DNA of 64,000 nt from Bin87 sp965115825 (GCA_965115825.1 OZ220464.1:1426001-1490000), one strand, 5' to 3'; numbered from the stretch's first letter, positions 24,922-34,096 are shown. Numbers and translations: made by a program. Notes: generated by a model from the letters alone, not told the origin.

Positions 24922-26775
24922 ATGCGGGCGATAAGGATTCTGGGGGCGATTGCAGCAATAGCGATAGTTGCCGTTGTTGCAGTGGGTCTGGCAATGTACT
25001 TCCGGCTGATTCCGATACCGGGGCCGTTTCTGGTGCTGCTGTCGGGAGCGAAGCCGGCGGAATACTCGGCGCGCTACTATCCGGCGGACACGATGGCTTA
25101 CGGCTGGGTTACACTGGCGCCGGGACATGGTCAACTAAGCGATATGCAAGATATGTGGGAGCGGTTCAATGAGTTCCGGGATTTTCGCAGGCTGATCGAC
25201 GAATGGCAGGATGATATTGCGGAAGAGACCGGCATCGATTTTGAAAGCGACGTCATGCCATGGATTGGCCCGGAGATAGGCGCAGCCGTCATAGAAGCTG
25301 ACATGTCCAGCTGGGACGATACGACTGTCGCCGTTACAGCGGGGGTGCGCGACCGGGAGGCCGCCGCTGCATTTCTGGTCAAGTGGCGGGAGTATATGAC
25401 CGAAGATCTTGATGCAGACTTTGCGGCGGGCAGCCATCGGGGATATAACACGTGGGTGGATGAAAGCGCCTACCAGGCTTATGCCTTGACCGACGAGTGG
25501 CTGGTGCTCGCCACTGATGAGAAAACGCTCCACGACATCTTGAACCGCATCGACGGCGACGAAGGCGGTTCTCTGGCGGATGATGAGAACTTCAAGGCGG
25601 CGCAGGCGGCCTTGCCGGAACGACGCTTCTCATCTATGTATCTAGACTACGAGCAGGCGTTGGAGGAAGTGAGGAGCTTTATGCTGGAACCAGACGACCT
25701 GCTGGGGGGGCCGGGATTAACCGGCTCGGTAGCCTTTGCGTCCTTTGCGGATCAGGCGCCGGCGTGGGTGGCAGGGTCAACGGCGTGGGTTGAACGGGGC
25801 ATAGTTGCGGAAATGGTTTCGCCAGCGACCGCTGGATTCGGGATGGAAGTAGGGGATCTGCAAAACCCGGCCGAACTGCTGTCCCACGACACGCTGGGCT
25901 TTATGGCCGGAACCTTTGACCCTGAAGTTGACCGCTGGCGGGAGGCGCTGGCAGATTATAAACTGGCGGATTTACTCCCCTCCGAGTTTCTTCCCGAATT
26001 GCTCGCGGAAATCAACTATGCCATAGCCGACGCCCTGCCCGAAGGCGAGCTTACGCTGAATGACACTGCGACGCTGGCGGAGGCTCTGGACCTGGGTCTT
26101 GACGCGGTAGAGGAAATCACCGGCATTGACCTGGAGGCGGATTTGTTTGACCACCTGGCTGGCGAGGCCATCTTTGTGGTGCGTCAGTTTGACTTTGAAG
26201 GTTTCGAAGAGGATCTGGCCGGCAATGCGATTGACGCGGTGATGATGCTGTCCTACCGAGAAGAGGGAGAGGATGCGCTGTCCAACACGATGAGCAAAGT
26301 GGCAGCCTTGGTGGAGGAGCAGGGCGGCTTGGCGGCGAATCGGGTTGACGTGGGCGCGGAAAGCAGCGCCGTGATTTTTGACCTGGGCATATTGGGAATG
26401 ATGATGGGCGCGGAGATTGGGTATCGGCCCGGCTACGTGCTGCATGACCAGTACCTGACCGTTGGCACTACCGTGGAGGCGTTGTCGACCATCGTAGCGC
26501 GCCAGAAGGGAGAAGGTGAAAGTCTGGCGTCCGACGCCGAATATCGTCGGGCGGTGGATCATCTGGCCGGGGAGCAGCAGTTTCTGGGCTATGTCGACTT
26601 GCACGGCATCATCGGGCAGTTCGACGAGGGGGATTTTGACATGACCGCAGGTGAATTCGAGATTCTGGATTCAAGCCCAGGGGTGATAGCGATAAGCAGT
26701 TACTCTCCGGAAGGTTCAGACCTTGACCGCGCCACCGTCGTGCTGACGCTGTTCCCGGAGCAACAATCCCGGTGA
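24922..26775 (+). CDS. DUF3352 domain protein, membrane-anchored
   Basis: 617 residues. The ATG at 24922 is chosen over the TTG at 24901 because GAGGAG lies 8 bases before it and the latter overlaps that site. One N-terminal membrane helix (LGAIAAIAIVAVVAVGLAMY) anchors a long exported domain that matches DUF3352: ARYYPADTMAYGWVTLAPG near the start, then paired halves each containing DEWLVLATDEKTL or DQYLTVGTTVEAL and ending in YVDLHGII. These halves look like an internal duplication of a beta-rich unit. The function of DUF3352 is not known. A small retropepsin-like gene follows after 47 bases. Confidence 0.85.
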   Translation: MRAIRILGAIAAIAIVAVVAVGLAMYFRLIPIPGPFLVLLSGAKPAEYSARYYPADTMAYGWVTLAPGHGQLSDMQDMWERFNEFRDFRRLIDEWQDDIAEETGIDFESDVMPWIGPEIGAAVIEADMSSWDDTTVAVTAGVRDREAAAAFLVKWREYMTEDLDADFAAGSHRGYNTWVDESAYQAYALTDEWLVLATDEKTLHDILNRIDGDEGGSLADDENFKAAQAALPERRFSSMYLDYEQALEEVRSFMLEPDDLLGGPGLTGSVAFASFADQAPAWVAGSTAWVERGIVAEMVSPATAGFGMEVGDLQNPAELLSHDTLGFMAGTFDPEVDRWREALADYKLADLLPSEFLPELLAEINYAIADALPEGELTLNDTATLAEALDLGLDAVEEITGIDLEADLFDHLAGEAIFVVRQFDFEGFEEDLAGNAIDAVMMLSYREEGEDALSNTMSKVAALVEEQGGLAANRVDVGAESSAVIFDLGILGMMMGAEIGYRPGYVLHDQYLTVGTTVEALSTIVARQKGEGESLASDAEYRRAVDHLAGEQQFLGYVDLHGIIGQFDEGDFDMTAGEFEILDSSPGVIAISSYSPEGSDLDRATVVLTLFPEQQSR

Positions 26776-26822
26776 CGCTGCAATCATTGCAACAGCCAAC
26801 ACGCAGAAGAGAGGACGACACG

Positions 26823-27188
26823 ATGGGCATTACCTACGCCAAGGGTAGCATCACGGGCCGCAGCGAAGCGCGAGAATACGACTTTCTGGTGGATACCTGC
26901 GCGACGTGGGTAGGCATTCCGCAAGCCGATATTGACGCTTTGGAGCTGGAGATCGTGCCCAACGCCAGCGCGGCACTGATGATGGCCGACGGCACAATCA
27001 GCCACACGCCGATTTACATTGCCGTCGGTATGCTTGAGGGGACGGGCTTCGTGAACGGAGCCGTGCCAGCGGCGGTTCCGCTGGTAGGGTACAAGCTGCT
27101 GCAAGATTTGGGGTTCAAGGTGGATCTGGTGAATGAGCGTATTGAGAAAAGGCCGGAAGATGAGCCAGGGCCGCCGTTCCTGCTGTAG
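26823..27188 (+). CDS. Retropepsin-like aspartyl protease family protein with DTC in place of DTG
   Basis: 121 residues, the length of one retropepsin-fold subunit. FLVDTCATWVGIPQADIDAL is the flap-active-site region, ADGTISHTPIYIAVG the flap strand, and LVGYKLLQDLGFKVDLVNER the conserved C-terminal block of bacterial homologues. In active enzymes the motif is D-T/S-G; here the glycine is Cys (codon TGC at 26898-26900). The Asp is kept. Reduced or redox-sensitive activity, or a non-proteolytic role, is possible. AGAGAGGAC precedes the ATG. Next to it, convergent, is the MoaD-like gene; the two stops are adjacent. Confidence 0.8.
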   Translation: MGITYAKGSITGRSEAREYDFLVDTCATWVGIPQADIDALELEIVPNASAALMMADGTISHTPIYIAVGMLEGTGFVNGAVPAAVPLVGYKLLQDLGFKVDLVNERIEKRPEDEPGPPFLL

Positions 27189-27458
27189 CTAACCGCCGCC
27201 GATTGCGGGGAGAAAGTGAAGCTCGCTGTTCTCTCCGACGCGCTCCATCAAACCGAGTTGGCTCACGTCGCCGTCCACGATGACGGCGAGGCCAGGGGTT
27301 ATGTCGTCTAACTCTTCGTCGTAGAGGAGTTCTTTGAGGCCGGGGTGCATCCGCTCCAGGTTGTTGATGACTTGGCGCACAGTAGCTCCGGGCGCCTGCA
27401 CTCGGTCGGGAGCGCCGGTGATGCGCTGCATCTGGGCGGGTATCCAAACGTCGGGCAT
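27189..27458 (-). CDS. MoaD/ThiS-type sulfur carrier protein
   Basis: 89 residues, ubiquitin-like beta-grasp fold. It has the family pattern: VRQVINNLERMHPGLKELL helix, then LAVIVDGD, and a C-terminal tail FLPAIGGG. The terminal Gly-Gly is adenylated and thiocarboxylated so that the protein can donate sulfur to molybdopterin, thiamine thiazole or other products. Its position directly downstream of a molybdenum hydroxylase gene on the same strand suggests a molybdopterin role, though a terminator-like hairpin separates them. Confidence 0.85.
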   Translation of the reverse strand: MPDVWIPAQMQRITGAPDRVQAPGATVRQVINNLERMHPGLKELLYDEELDDITPGLAVIVDGDVSQLGLMERVGENSELHFLPAIGGG

Positions 27459-27477
27459 ATCTGTTCACCTGTTGTTG

Positions 27478-27507
27478 AAACAGGGGCGAATGGTTATTCG
27501 CCCCTAC
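27478..27507 (-). terminator. Palindromic terminator after the molybdenum hydroxylase gene
   Basis: On the minus strand, GTAGGGGCGAATAACCATTC leads into the complementary arm ending GCCCCTG, then TTTC. Stem 10 bp (27482-27491 with 27496-27505). The same AGGGGCGAAT arm is used at 14249. Confidence 0.65.
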
Positions 27508-27514
27508 GCAGCCG

Positions 27515-29836
27515 TTACTTTTCGTTCTTTTCCCAAAGGGCTTCCAGCACGTTGCCGGGGTTCATGGGAAGCACGGCCAATCGGACGCCGACGGCGTCGT
27601 AGATGGCGTTGGCAATAGCAGCCATGGGAGGCACGATGGGGACTTCGCCGACGCCGCGGACACCGAAAGGATGGCTGGGATTGTCCACCTCGACGATGCA
27701 TGTGTCAATCATGGGCAGGTCGAGGCTGGTGGGCATCCGGTAGTCTAGGAAGCTTGAGTTGACCATGTGGCCTTGGTCGTTGGTGTAATACTCTTCGTTG
27801 AGGGCCCAGCCGATGCCCTGGACGGCGCCCCCCTGGATCTGCCCTTCCACGTAGGAGGGATGGATGGCCTTGCCAGCGTCCTGAACGGCGGTGTAGCGGA
27901 CGATTTCGACCTTGCCAGTGTCTTCGTCGACCACGACGTCGACGATGTGAACGCCAATGCAGGGGCCGGCGCCGCCGGGGTTGACGCCGCCGCGTCCGAT
28001 GATGGGGCCGCCAGTGGGCACCTGACGGGCGGCGAGTTGTTTGAAGGTCATTTGGAGCTGGTCGTCGGCGCGGTGCTTCAGCACACCGTCCTCATACAGA
28101 ACGTCTTCAGGTTCCACTTCCCAGATGCGGGCGGCGCGGGCAATCATCTGCTGCTTGACGTCCTGGGCGGCGGTATAGGCGGCATAACCTGTTTTGAAGG
28201 TCACGCTGCTACCGCCGGTATTGGAGGTAAAACCGATGCTGTCGGTGTCTCCGATTTGCGGGTTGACGTCTTCCACGGGTATACCGAGCACTTCGGCTAG
28301 CTGCTGGGAGACTGAGGCGCGCGTGCCGCCGATGTCGGGGGAACCTTCAGTAAGGGCAACGGTGCCGTCGGGGTTGACCAGAGCGATGGCGGCGGATGGG
28401 CCGGTGTTGTTGCCCCAGAATCCGGAGGCGACGCCGCGTCCCTGACGCTTGCCCTTGGGCGCGACGTAGTGCGGGTGGGCTTTGGTCGCTTCCAGGGTTT
28501 CGATATAGCCGACTTTGGGGGTCAGCGGGCCGGTGGGGCGGCGGGTACCCTCTTTGGCGCTGTTCATCAGGCGGAGGTCGATGGGGTCGATGCCCAGCTT
28601 TTCGGCCAGTTCATCCAATGCGACTTCAACGCAGTAGGCGGCAGCGGGAGAGCCGGGGGCGCGGTAGGCTGCGGTCTTGGGGCGGTTGACGACGATGTCG
28701 TAGCCTTCGATATAGGTATTGGGGATGTCGTAGGCAGCGAGGACGCAGTTGGCGGCGCCGGGCACAGGTGAGCCGGGGAAAGCGCCGGCTTCAAAAATGA
28801 GGCGCACCTCGGCGGCGGTGATTTTGCCATCGTTGGCGGCGCCAACCTTGCAGGAGATTTCTGTTCCAGAGGTAGGGCCAGTAGCCTCGAAGACTTCGGT
28901 GCGGTTCATGGCCAACTTGACGGGCGCGTGCGCCTTGCGGGCCAGCAAGGCAGCGACGGGCTCCATATAGACTGCCAGTTTGGCGCCGAACCCGCCGCCG
29001 ATTTCCATGGGAATCGCCTTGACCTTGGAAACCGGAATGCCAATCAGTCTGGCGGTATGGTCGCGGACGGTAAAGTGTCCCTGGCTGCTGGACCAAATGG
29101 TGAGGCTGCCGTCGTCGTGCCACATAGCGGTGCCGGCGTGGGGTTCAATGTAGCCCTGGTGCACGGCGGAGGTGGACACGCTGCGCTCGACGATAACGTC
29201 GGCTTCGGCAAAGCCGGCATCCATATCGCCCATGCGGAACTCGAAGTGGTTGGCGACGTTAGTGCCGGCAGTGTCATCGTCGTCGTCAAGGATGCCGCCG
29301 GCGCGGGTGGAGGCAGTGTTGAAAGCGGCCAGACGCTCGTGAAGGAGGGTTGCGTCGTCGGCCATGGCGTCCCGGGCGCGCATGACCGGGGGCAGCGCCT
29401 CGTATTCCACGTCAATGCGCGACAGGGCTTCTTCGGCTAAGTGCGGGTTGACGGCGGCGACAGCCGCGATGGCGTGTCCCTTGTACAGGGCTTTGTCCTG
29501 GGCCAGAATGTTATTGCTCAGGAACTTAAAGTTAACCATGGCGCCTTCGGCCAGTTCGGACGCGCGACCGGTGGGTTCGACGATGTCGGCGCCGGTGACT
29601 ACGGCACGGACGCCGGGCACGGCTTCGGCCTTGCGGGTGTCGATGGACTTGATGCGGGCGTGGGCGTGGGGGCTGCGCAGCACTTTGCCATAGAGCATCC
29701 CCGGCAGGTTGAGGTCAGCGCTGTAGCGGGCGAGGCCAGTGACCTTATCGGCTCCGTCGTGGCGCACCGGACGGGTGCCAATAACCTTGTACTCTCTGTC
29801 GTTAGTCAAAACCATGTTGGGCTTGTAGTCCAGCAT
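27515..29836 (-). CDS. Xanthine dehydrogenase family molybdopterin-binding (large) subunit
   Basis: 773 residues from the ATG at 29836, which has GGAGGAG 8 bases upstream. Both molybdopterin domains are present: the N-terminal a/b hammerhead (VTGLARYSADLNLPGMLYGK), the first cofactor segment (EIGGGFGAKLAVYMEPVA), AYRAPGSPAA with the substrate-orienting Arg, and near the end VRGVGEVPIVPPM with the catalytic Glu. The family hydroxylates aldehydes, CO, nicotinate, purines or aromatic acyl-CoAs using water. The 2Fe-2S and FAD subunit genes that normally accompany it are not adjacent. Relatedness to aldehyde/nicotinate dehydrogenase-type subunits is likely; the substrate is not determinable. Confidence 0.92.
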   Translation of the reverse strand: MLDYKPNMVLTNDREYKVIGTRPVRHDGADKVTGLARYSADLNLPGMLYGKVLRSPHAHARIKSIDTRKAEAVPGVRAVVTGADIVEPTGRASELAEGAMVNFKFLSNNILAQDKALYKGHAIAAVAAVNPHLAEEALSRIDVEYEALPPVMRARDAMADDATLLHERLAAFNTASTRAGGILDDDDDTAGTNVANHFEFRMGDMDAGFAEADVIVERSVSTSAVHQGYIEPHAGTAMWHDDGSLTIWSSSQGHFTVRDHTARLIGIPVSKVKAIPMEIGGGFGAKLAVYMEPVAALLARKAHAPVKLAMNRTEVFEATGPTSGTEISCKVGAANDGKITAAEVRLIFEAGAFPGSPVPGAANCVLAAYDIPNTYIEGYDIVVNRPKTAAYRAPGSPAAAYCVEVALDELAEKLGIDPIDLRLMNSAKEGTRRPTGPLTPKVGYIETLEATKAHPHYVAPKGKRQGRGVASGFWGNNTGPSAAIALVNPDGTVALTEGSPDIGGTRASVSQQLAEVLGIPVEDVNPQIGDTDSIGFTSNTGGSSVTFKTGYAAYTAAQDVKQQMIARAARIWEVEPEDVLYEDGVLKHRADDQLQMTFKQLAARQVPTGGPIIGRGGVNPGGAGPCIGVHIVDVVVDEDTGKVEIVRYTAVQDAGKAIHPSYVEGQIQGGAVQGIGWALNEEYYTNDQGHMVNSSFLDYRMPTSLDLPMIDTCIVEVDNPSHPFGVRGVGEVPIVPPMAAIANAIYDAVGVRLAVLPMNPGNVLEALWEKNEK

Positions 29837-29964
29837 CGGCAATTCTCCTCCGTTGATTTGAAGCGATAAGGCGGGTTGGTCGGGCCGGCGGTCAGTGGGT
29901 GCGGCGGCCCCGATGGGGCTATGATAGCATAGCGAAGGAACCAGTGGCATAGGGAGAGTTGGTT

Positions 29965-30852
29965 ATGGACACCATCATTATCAAGGGATGTTTGAATGGG
30001 AGCAGGGGGCGTGAAGATAACCCGAACGTACCTTGGACGCCGGAAGAGGTGGCGCAGGAAGCGGTGCGGTGCTACCAGGCGGGCGCGTCCATCGTGCATT
30101 TTCACGCTAGGACACCGGACGGCGGCATTAGTTATGATCCGGCTTGGTACGCGCAGACCGACGCGATGATCCGCGCGCAATGCGACCTGGCGCTGAACCA
30201 TACTACGGCGCGGCAGGCTCAAGTACCGGTGGAAGCGGTAACTCGCTATCTGCTGGAAACGCCGCAGCCGGTGGAGATGGTGTCGCTGAACCTGGGCATG
30301 GGGGTACGTTGGCGGAGAAACCCCGAAACCGGAGAGCGGCAGACCGCCATCACACCCAACTCGTTTGAGGACATCACAGCTACGCTGGACGCCTGCTATC
30401 AGCGCGGCACCTTCCCTGAGCCAGCAGTGCACGATATGGGCGACCTGAACAACGCTTTTACTCTGATGGCGGAGGGATACATCAAGGATACTCGGTATTT
30501 TCTGGTGGAGCCCGGGGCGCACTGGGGCGACGGCCGGCAGGCGATGGTTGGCTCACCCCGCAACTATACGCTGATTGCCGAAACCATCAGGGAGCGCTAC
30601 CCGGAAGCAACCTGGCTGGCCCACAGCAGCTTGGGACAGACATTTACGCTGTGCGCCATTGCCATCGCCACCGGCAAGCATATACGGGTAGGTTTTGAGG
30701 ACAGCCCATACTTGCCCAACAATCCGCAGCCCAAATCCAACGCCGAGTACATTGAGTGGGCGGTGACCATGGCGCGGTTGCAGGGCAGGGAACCGGCTAC
30801 CCCGCAGCAGGCGCGGGATATGCTTGGGCTGATACCTTTCCCGGGAGCGTAG
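29965..30852 (+). CDS. BKACE family beta-keto acid cleavage enzyme (DUF849)
   Basis: 295 residues, TIM barrel with zinc. Family signatures: ITIKGxxNG-type start (IIIKGCLNGSRG), the metal-binding ASIVHFHAR, MVSLNLGMGVRW, and HIRVGFEDSPYLPNN near the end. The family condenses a beta-keto acid with acetyl-CoA to give an acetoacetyl-type product and a new CoA ester; Kce in lysine fermentation is the founding member. The ATG at 29965 is preferred to the upstream TTG because GGGAGA lies 7-9 bases before it. It is divergent from the molybdenum hydroxylase, with a TATGAT box at 29920-29925 but no clear -35. Confidence 0.9.
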   Translation: MDTIIIKGCLNGSRGREDNPNVPWTPEEVAQEAVRCYQAGASIVHFHARTPDGGISYDPAWYAQTDAMIRAQCDLALNHTTARQAQVPVEAVTRYLLETPQPVEMVSLNLGMGVRWRRNPETGERQTAITPNSFEDITATLDACYQRGTFPEPAVHDMGDLNNAFTLMAEGYIKDTRYFLVEPGAHWGDGRQAMVGSPRNYTLIAETIRERYPEATWLAHSSLGQTFTLCAIAIATGKHIRVGFEDSPYLPNNPQPKSNAEYIEWAVTMARLQGREPATPQQARDMLGLIPFPGA

Positions 30853-30857
30853 AAGCC

Positions 30858-31751
30858 ATGGGCAAGGAACACGCTGACCCAATTGGGCTTGCGGTGGCAA
30901 GGGCTGCGCAGAAAGCTGTCCCGGAGGCAACGGTTATTCTGTTTGGTTCCCGCGCCCGGGGCGATCACCGGAAAGGTTCGGACGTTGACCTGATGGTGGT
31001 CGTCGATACCGAGGATACGGCGCTGCTGCGGGCGATAGAAGGGGCGGCCGGCAAGGCCGCGTACCGCAAGCTGCTGGAGTTTCCGGGCAAGTTCGGGTAC
31101 GACGTCGTTGGCATGACGCGGCGGAAGTTGGCTTACTGTCAGCGAGCGCGCAACCACATCGCTGCCCAGGCTCTCCGCGACGGGGTCATTATGAACGAGG
31201 ACGAATTTGATGACTTCTGCAAGGAGGACTTTGCTGATGATTATGTTCCCGGTTGGCCGGATATACGGCAGCGGCTCATCAACTCTGGACGCTGGCTGAA
31301 CAGCCTTAATCACAGCATTGATACCGGGCTTGATGACCAGGAACTGAGCGGCTTCATCGCGCAGCAAGCGATGGAGAACGCGCTGAAGGGTTGGATTTCG
31401 GCCATTGACTGCGAATATCGGAACATCCACCATATTCTGGAGCTGGCTGAAGTCATCCGGGACAACGTGGCGGAAGATCCATCGCCGGCCAGGGCCGAAC
31501 TGGATGCCGCGGTGGAATGGCTTGCACTGACGGAGGGAGAAAGGGCTGAGCTGGGGTTGAGAGGCCGCGACCCTAGAGATTGGCTCAGCCTTTACGCCGT
31601 AATGTATCGCTACGGCGGCGCGGAGCATCGTTTGAATCCGGACGGCTACCGGGAGTTGCAAGAACGCATCGGGCAGGCGGTTAGGGCTTTTGCGAGGGAG
31701 GTATATCGGATAACAGGGACTGGGCCGGAGGATTTGGGGAACGGAGGGTAA
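30858..31751 (+). CDS. Fused minimal nucleotidyltransferase - HEPN domain protein
   Basis: 297 residues. The N-terminal ~100 residues are a minimal nucleotidyltransferase: VILFGSRARGDHRKGSDVDL has the G-S-x10-D-x-D pattern binding Mg-NTP. After residue ~130 a HEPN-like helical domain follows (SGRWLNSLNHSIDTG ... GFIAQQAMENALKGWISA ... HHILELAEVI). In many bacteria MNT and HEPN are separate genes forming a type VII toxin-antitoxin pair in which MNT AMPylates HEPN. Here they are one chain. The usual HEPN RNase motif R-x4-6-H is not obvious (YRNIHHI is the nearest). It starts 5 bases after the BKACE stop, so it may be transcribed with it. Confidence 0.85.
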   Translation: MGKEHADPIGLAVARAAQKAVPEATVILFGSRARGDHRKGSDVDLMVVVDTEDTALLRAIEGAAGKAAYRKLLEFPGKFGYDVVGMTRRKLAYCQRARNHIAAQALRDGVIMNEDEFDDFCKEDFADDYVPGWPDIRQRLINSGRWLNSLNHSIDTGLDDQELSGFIAQQAMENALKGWISAIDCEYRNIHHILELAEVIRDNVAEDPSPARAELDAAVEWLALTEGERAELGLRGRDPRDWLSLYAVMYRYGGAEHRLNPDGYRELQERIGQAVRAFAREVYRITGTGPEDLGNGG

Positions 31752-31827
31752 GATACGATTATGAACCGCACCGCGAGAAGGCTATGATGTGGAACTCTGG
31801 AATCGGGTAGCCGGTTTTTACGGTAGG

Positions 31828-32628
31828 TCAATCGATGCGCCGGCCCCGCCAGTACTGCGCCGGCCGCTCGTAATCGCCATAACCGCCAGATGGACCTGAC
31901 GGGCGGCGCAGCGTTTTGTATGCCAGCCCTACGATTGCGCCGACCACGAACCCGCCGATGTGGGCGAAAAACGCCGTGCTTACCTGGTCGCTGACGCCGA
32001 TGGAGAGGAGACCCTGGACGGTTTGCAGGGCAATCCAGATGAGCAGGAGCCATACGGCCCGCAGCTCTACTACGGTTATCAGGATGTAGATAATCAGGGT
32101 GCGGATGCGGTTGCGCGGGTAGAGGAGAAGGTAGGCGCCCATCACGCCGGAGATTGCGCCGCTGGCGCCTACCAGCGGGGTTTGCGACGACGGTTCAATA
32201 GCGAAGTGGGCCAGCGTGGCCAATACGCCGGCGGCCAGGTAGAACACCAAATACTTGACGTGGCCGAAGGTATCCTCAATGTTGTCGCCGAACACCCAGA
32301 GGAACAGCATATTGCCGACGAAGTGCATCAGGCCGCCATGGATGAACATACACGACAGCATCGTCGCCCAAGTGGGTATGGGCGACGTAATGTCAACGCC
32401 GGGACCGACGGGGAGAACCTCAAACGCCTGACCGGATGACAGCTCGGCCGGAATGAAGCCGAACTTCAGGAAGAAGACGACGATGCCCAGGCTGCTGCCG
32501 CCGAAGAGGAAGCCAAGGCCGCCAACGGCGATTTCGTAGAGAAAAACGGCGGCGTTCAGCCCCAACAGGGCGAAGTTGATGAATGGGACGGTTCCCCGGG
32601 GATGCCCTGCGTCGGATATAGGCAGCAC
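31828..32628 (-). CDS. Rhomboid family intramembrane serine protease
   Basis: 266 residues. Six membrane helices; catalytic Ser in GASGAISGVMG, catalytic His in FAHIGGFVVG, and the upstream oxyanion/HN motif FIHGGLMHFVGNMLFLWVFG. The tail is short and basic (RPSGPSGGYGDYERP). Rhomboids cleave membrane-protein segments; the target is unknown. It starts 6 bases after the stop of the cytidylate kinase-like gene upstream on the same strand. Confidence 0.93.
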   Translation of the reverse strand: MLPISDAGHPRGTVPFINFALLGLNAAVFLYEIAVGGLGFLFGGSSLGIVVFFLKFGFIPAELSSGQAFEVLPVGPGVDITSPIPTWATMLSCMFIHGGLMHFVGNMLFLWVFGDNIEDTFGHVKYLVFYLAAGVLATLAHFAIEPSSQTPLVGASGAISGVMGAYLLLYPRNRIRTLIIYILITVVELRAVWLLLIWIALQTVQGLLSIGVSDQVSTAFFAHIGGFVVGAIVGLAYKTLRRPSGPSGGYGDYERPAQYWRGRRID

Positions 32629-32634
32629 AGCTGA

Positions 32635-33342
32635 TTAGGCGGTTGCCCCGGCGATGTCTTCGGCGGCGTGGCCGATGATTTCGGCGGCGGTGGTCTGGGA
32701 AATCCGGCCGATGTTGAGCATCAGGTGGAACTTGGTGGGATCGTTGGCGTCCGCGCGGAAGAACTTGCGATAGAATGCCAGCCGGGCGCTTTCCAGTTCC
32801 TCGGCGTAGTCGCGGGCCTCGTCCGGGGAGAAATGCTCACGCTTAGCCATAGTGTCAATGCGGACATCCATGGGGGCAAGCAGGCCCACGTGGATTACGC
32901 CCGGCGCGTCGGCCAGTATCATGTTGCTGCCGCGCCCAATAATGACTACGTCGCCGCCTTCGGCGAGCTCTTTAATTACCGAGGTGGTGGCATCGATGAA
33001 AGCGCGGTCGTGCACCGGAGAGGTTGCGGCAGCGTCTGATACCAGCTCGGTATAGGCTTCGGCTGGGAGCATCTCGATGCCGCGCCCGAAGTAAGGCTCG
33101 GCGCCAGCGCCGGCAACGGCGGAGCGTTCCAAGACGCCTTGCATGAAGCGGGCCACTTTTTCGCGGAAAGGCACGACCCGCTGCTCCTTTTCAATGAGCC
33201 GGCTCACTGGAGAGCCGACCAGGCGCGCCGCTTCGGAGAAGATGTAACGGTCAACATAGTTCAGTCCCATGTTCTGGGCGACGAGGTGGCCGATTTCCAG
33301 CGTGCCGCTGCCGATGACGCCGTTGATGGTAATGACCGGCAT
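32635..33342 (-). CDS. Cytidylate kinase-like P-loop protein
   Basis: 235 residues. INGVIGSGTLEIGHLVAQ is the P-loop (GxxGSG, with Thr in place of the usual Lys), then NYVDRYIFSEAARLVG and DVVIIGRGSNMILAD, as in the cytidylate kinase-like (Cytidylate_kin2) family. It has no CMP kinase insertions and its substrate is not known. In many P-loop kinases the GKT/S lysine is essential; its absence is also seen in members of this family. It is followed closely by the rhomboid gene. Confidence 0.82.
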   Translation of the reverse strand: MPVITINGVIGSGTLEIGHLVAQNMGLNYVDRYIFSEAARLVGSPVSRLIEKEQRVVPFREKVARFMQGVLERSAVAGAGAEPYFGRGIEMLPAEAYTELVSDAAATSPVHDRAFIDATTSVIKELAEGGDVVIIGRGSNMILADAPGVIHVGLLAPMDVRIDTMAKREHFSPDEARDYAEELESARLAFYRKFFRADANDPTKFHLMLNIGRISQTTAAEIIGHAAEDIAGATA

Positions 33343-33372
33343 GTTCTTTCCTCCGCCGTCGCTGCTGTTAGG

Positions 33373-33960
33373 CTATGCGCCGTACTGGGCCAGGACCCGG
33401 CTGCGGCGACGGCCATACTCGTCGGCCAGCAGACCCATGGCGAAAGAATCGTACCAGTTGCCATCCTTGCGATGAGTGCGGCGCAGGTGTCCCTCCAGGA
33501 CAAACCCGAGATGGCGGAACATTTGCAAGGCGTGTTCGTTGTACTCAGGCACGTCCACCCATACGCGGTGCAGTTCCAGACCCTCAAAGGCTTCGTCGAG
33601 CATGGCTACCAGGGCGGCGGTGCCGTAATGGTGGTGCCAGAGGTCTTTGCGCCCGATGAGGATGAACAGCTGGGCTTCTTCCAGGGGCCACTCAATGAGG
33701 AGTTGGCCTTCGCCGATGTGGGCTTGGTCGGTGGCATAGATGGAATAGATGCGGCGCTCATCCTGGTTAAAAATCTGGTTCCATTCGTCATCGTCGGCGT
33801 CCTGGATGCGCTCGGGGGAGTAGCCGATGTGCATGGGGCGCCCGTCGGAGTCGTCGGCGCCGTACCAGAGTGAGCTGATTTCGGGGTCTCGTAGCCAGTC
33901 CCGGATACGGGCAACGTCGTCTCGGGAGACGTCGGTGGTGAGGCTAACCTGTGGGAACAT
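33373..33960 (-). CDS. GNAT family N-acetyltransferase (RimJ/RimL-like)
   Basis: 195 residues from the ATG at 33960, which has GAGGAG 6-8 bases upstream; a TTG at 33975 overlaps that site and is unlikely. The acetyl-CoA motif A region is in FILIGRKDLWHHHYGTAAL, and VWVDVPEYNEHALQMFRHLG with FVLEGHLRR is the conserved C-terminal block of RimJ/RimL-type enzymes. The acceptor is unknown. 30 bases separate it from the downstream cytidylate kinase-like gene. Confidence 0.88.
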   Translation of the reverse strand: MFPQVSLTTDVSRDDVARIRDWLRDPEISSLWYGADDSDGRPMHIGYSPERIQDADDDEWNQIFNQDERRIYSIYATDQAHIGEGQLLIEWPLEEAQLFILIGRKDLWHHHYGTAALVAMLDEAFEGLELHRVWVDVPEYNEHALQMFRHLGFVLEGHLRRTHRKDGNWYDSFAMGLLADEYGRRRSRVLAQYGA

Positions 33961-34096
33961 GAGTGGTCTCCTCAAATACGATACTGGTAGCGTGGGATAT
34001 TCGGGCGAACGTGGCGATGCTATTATGACTTGGGGGTGGGCTGATTATAACACGGCGCGGACGGCGTTATGACAAGGTGGGCGAAATCCCGTTATG

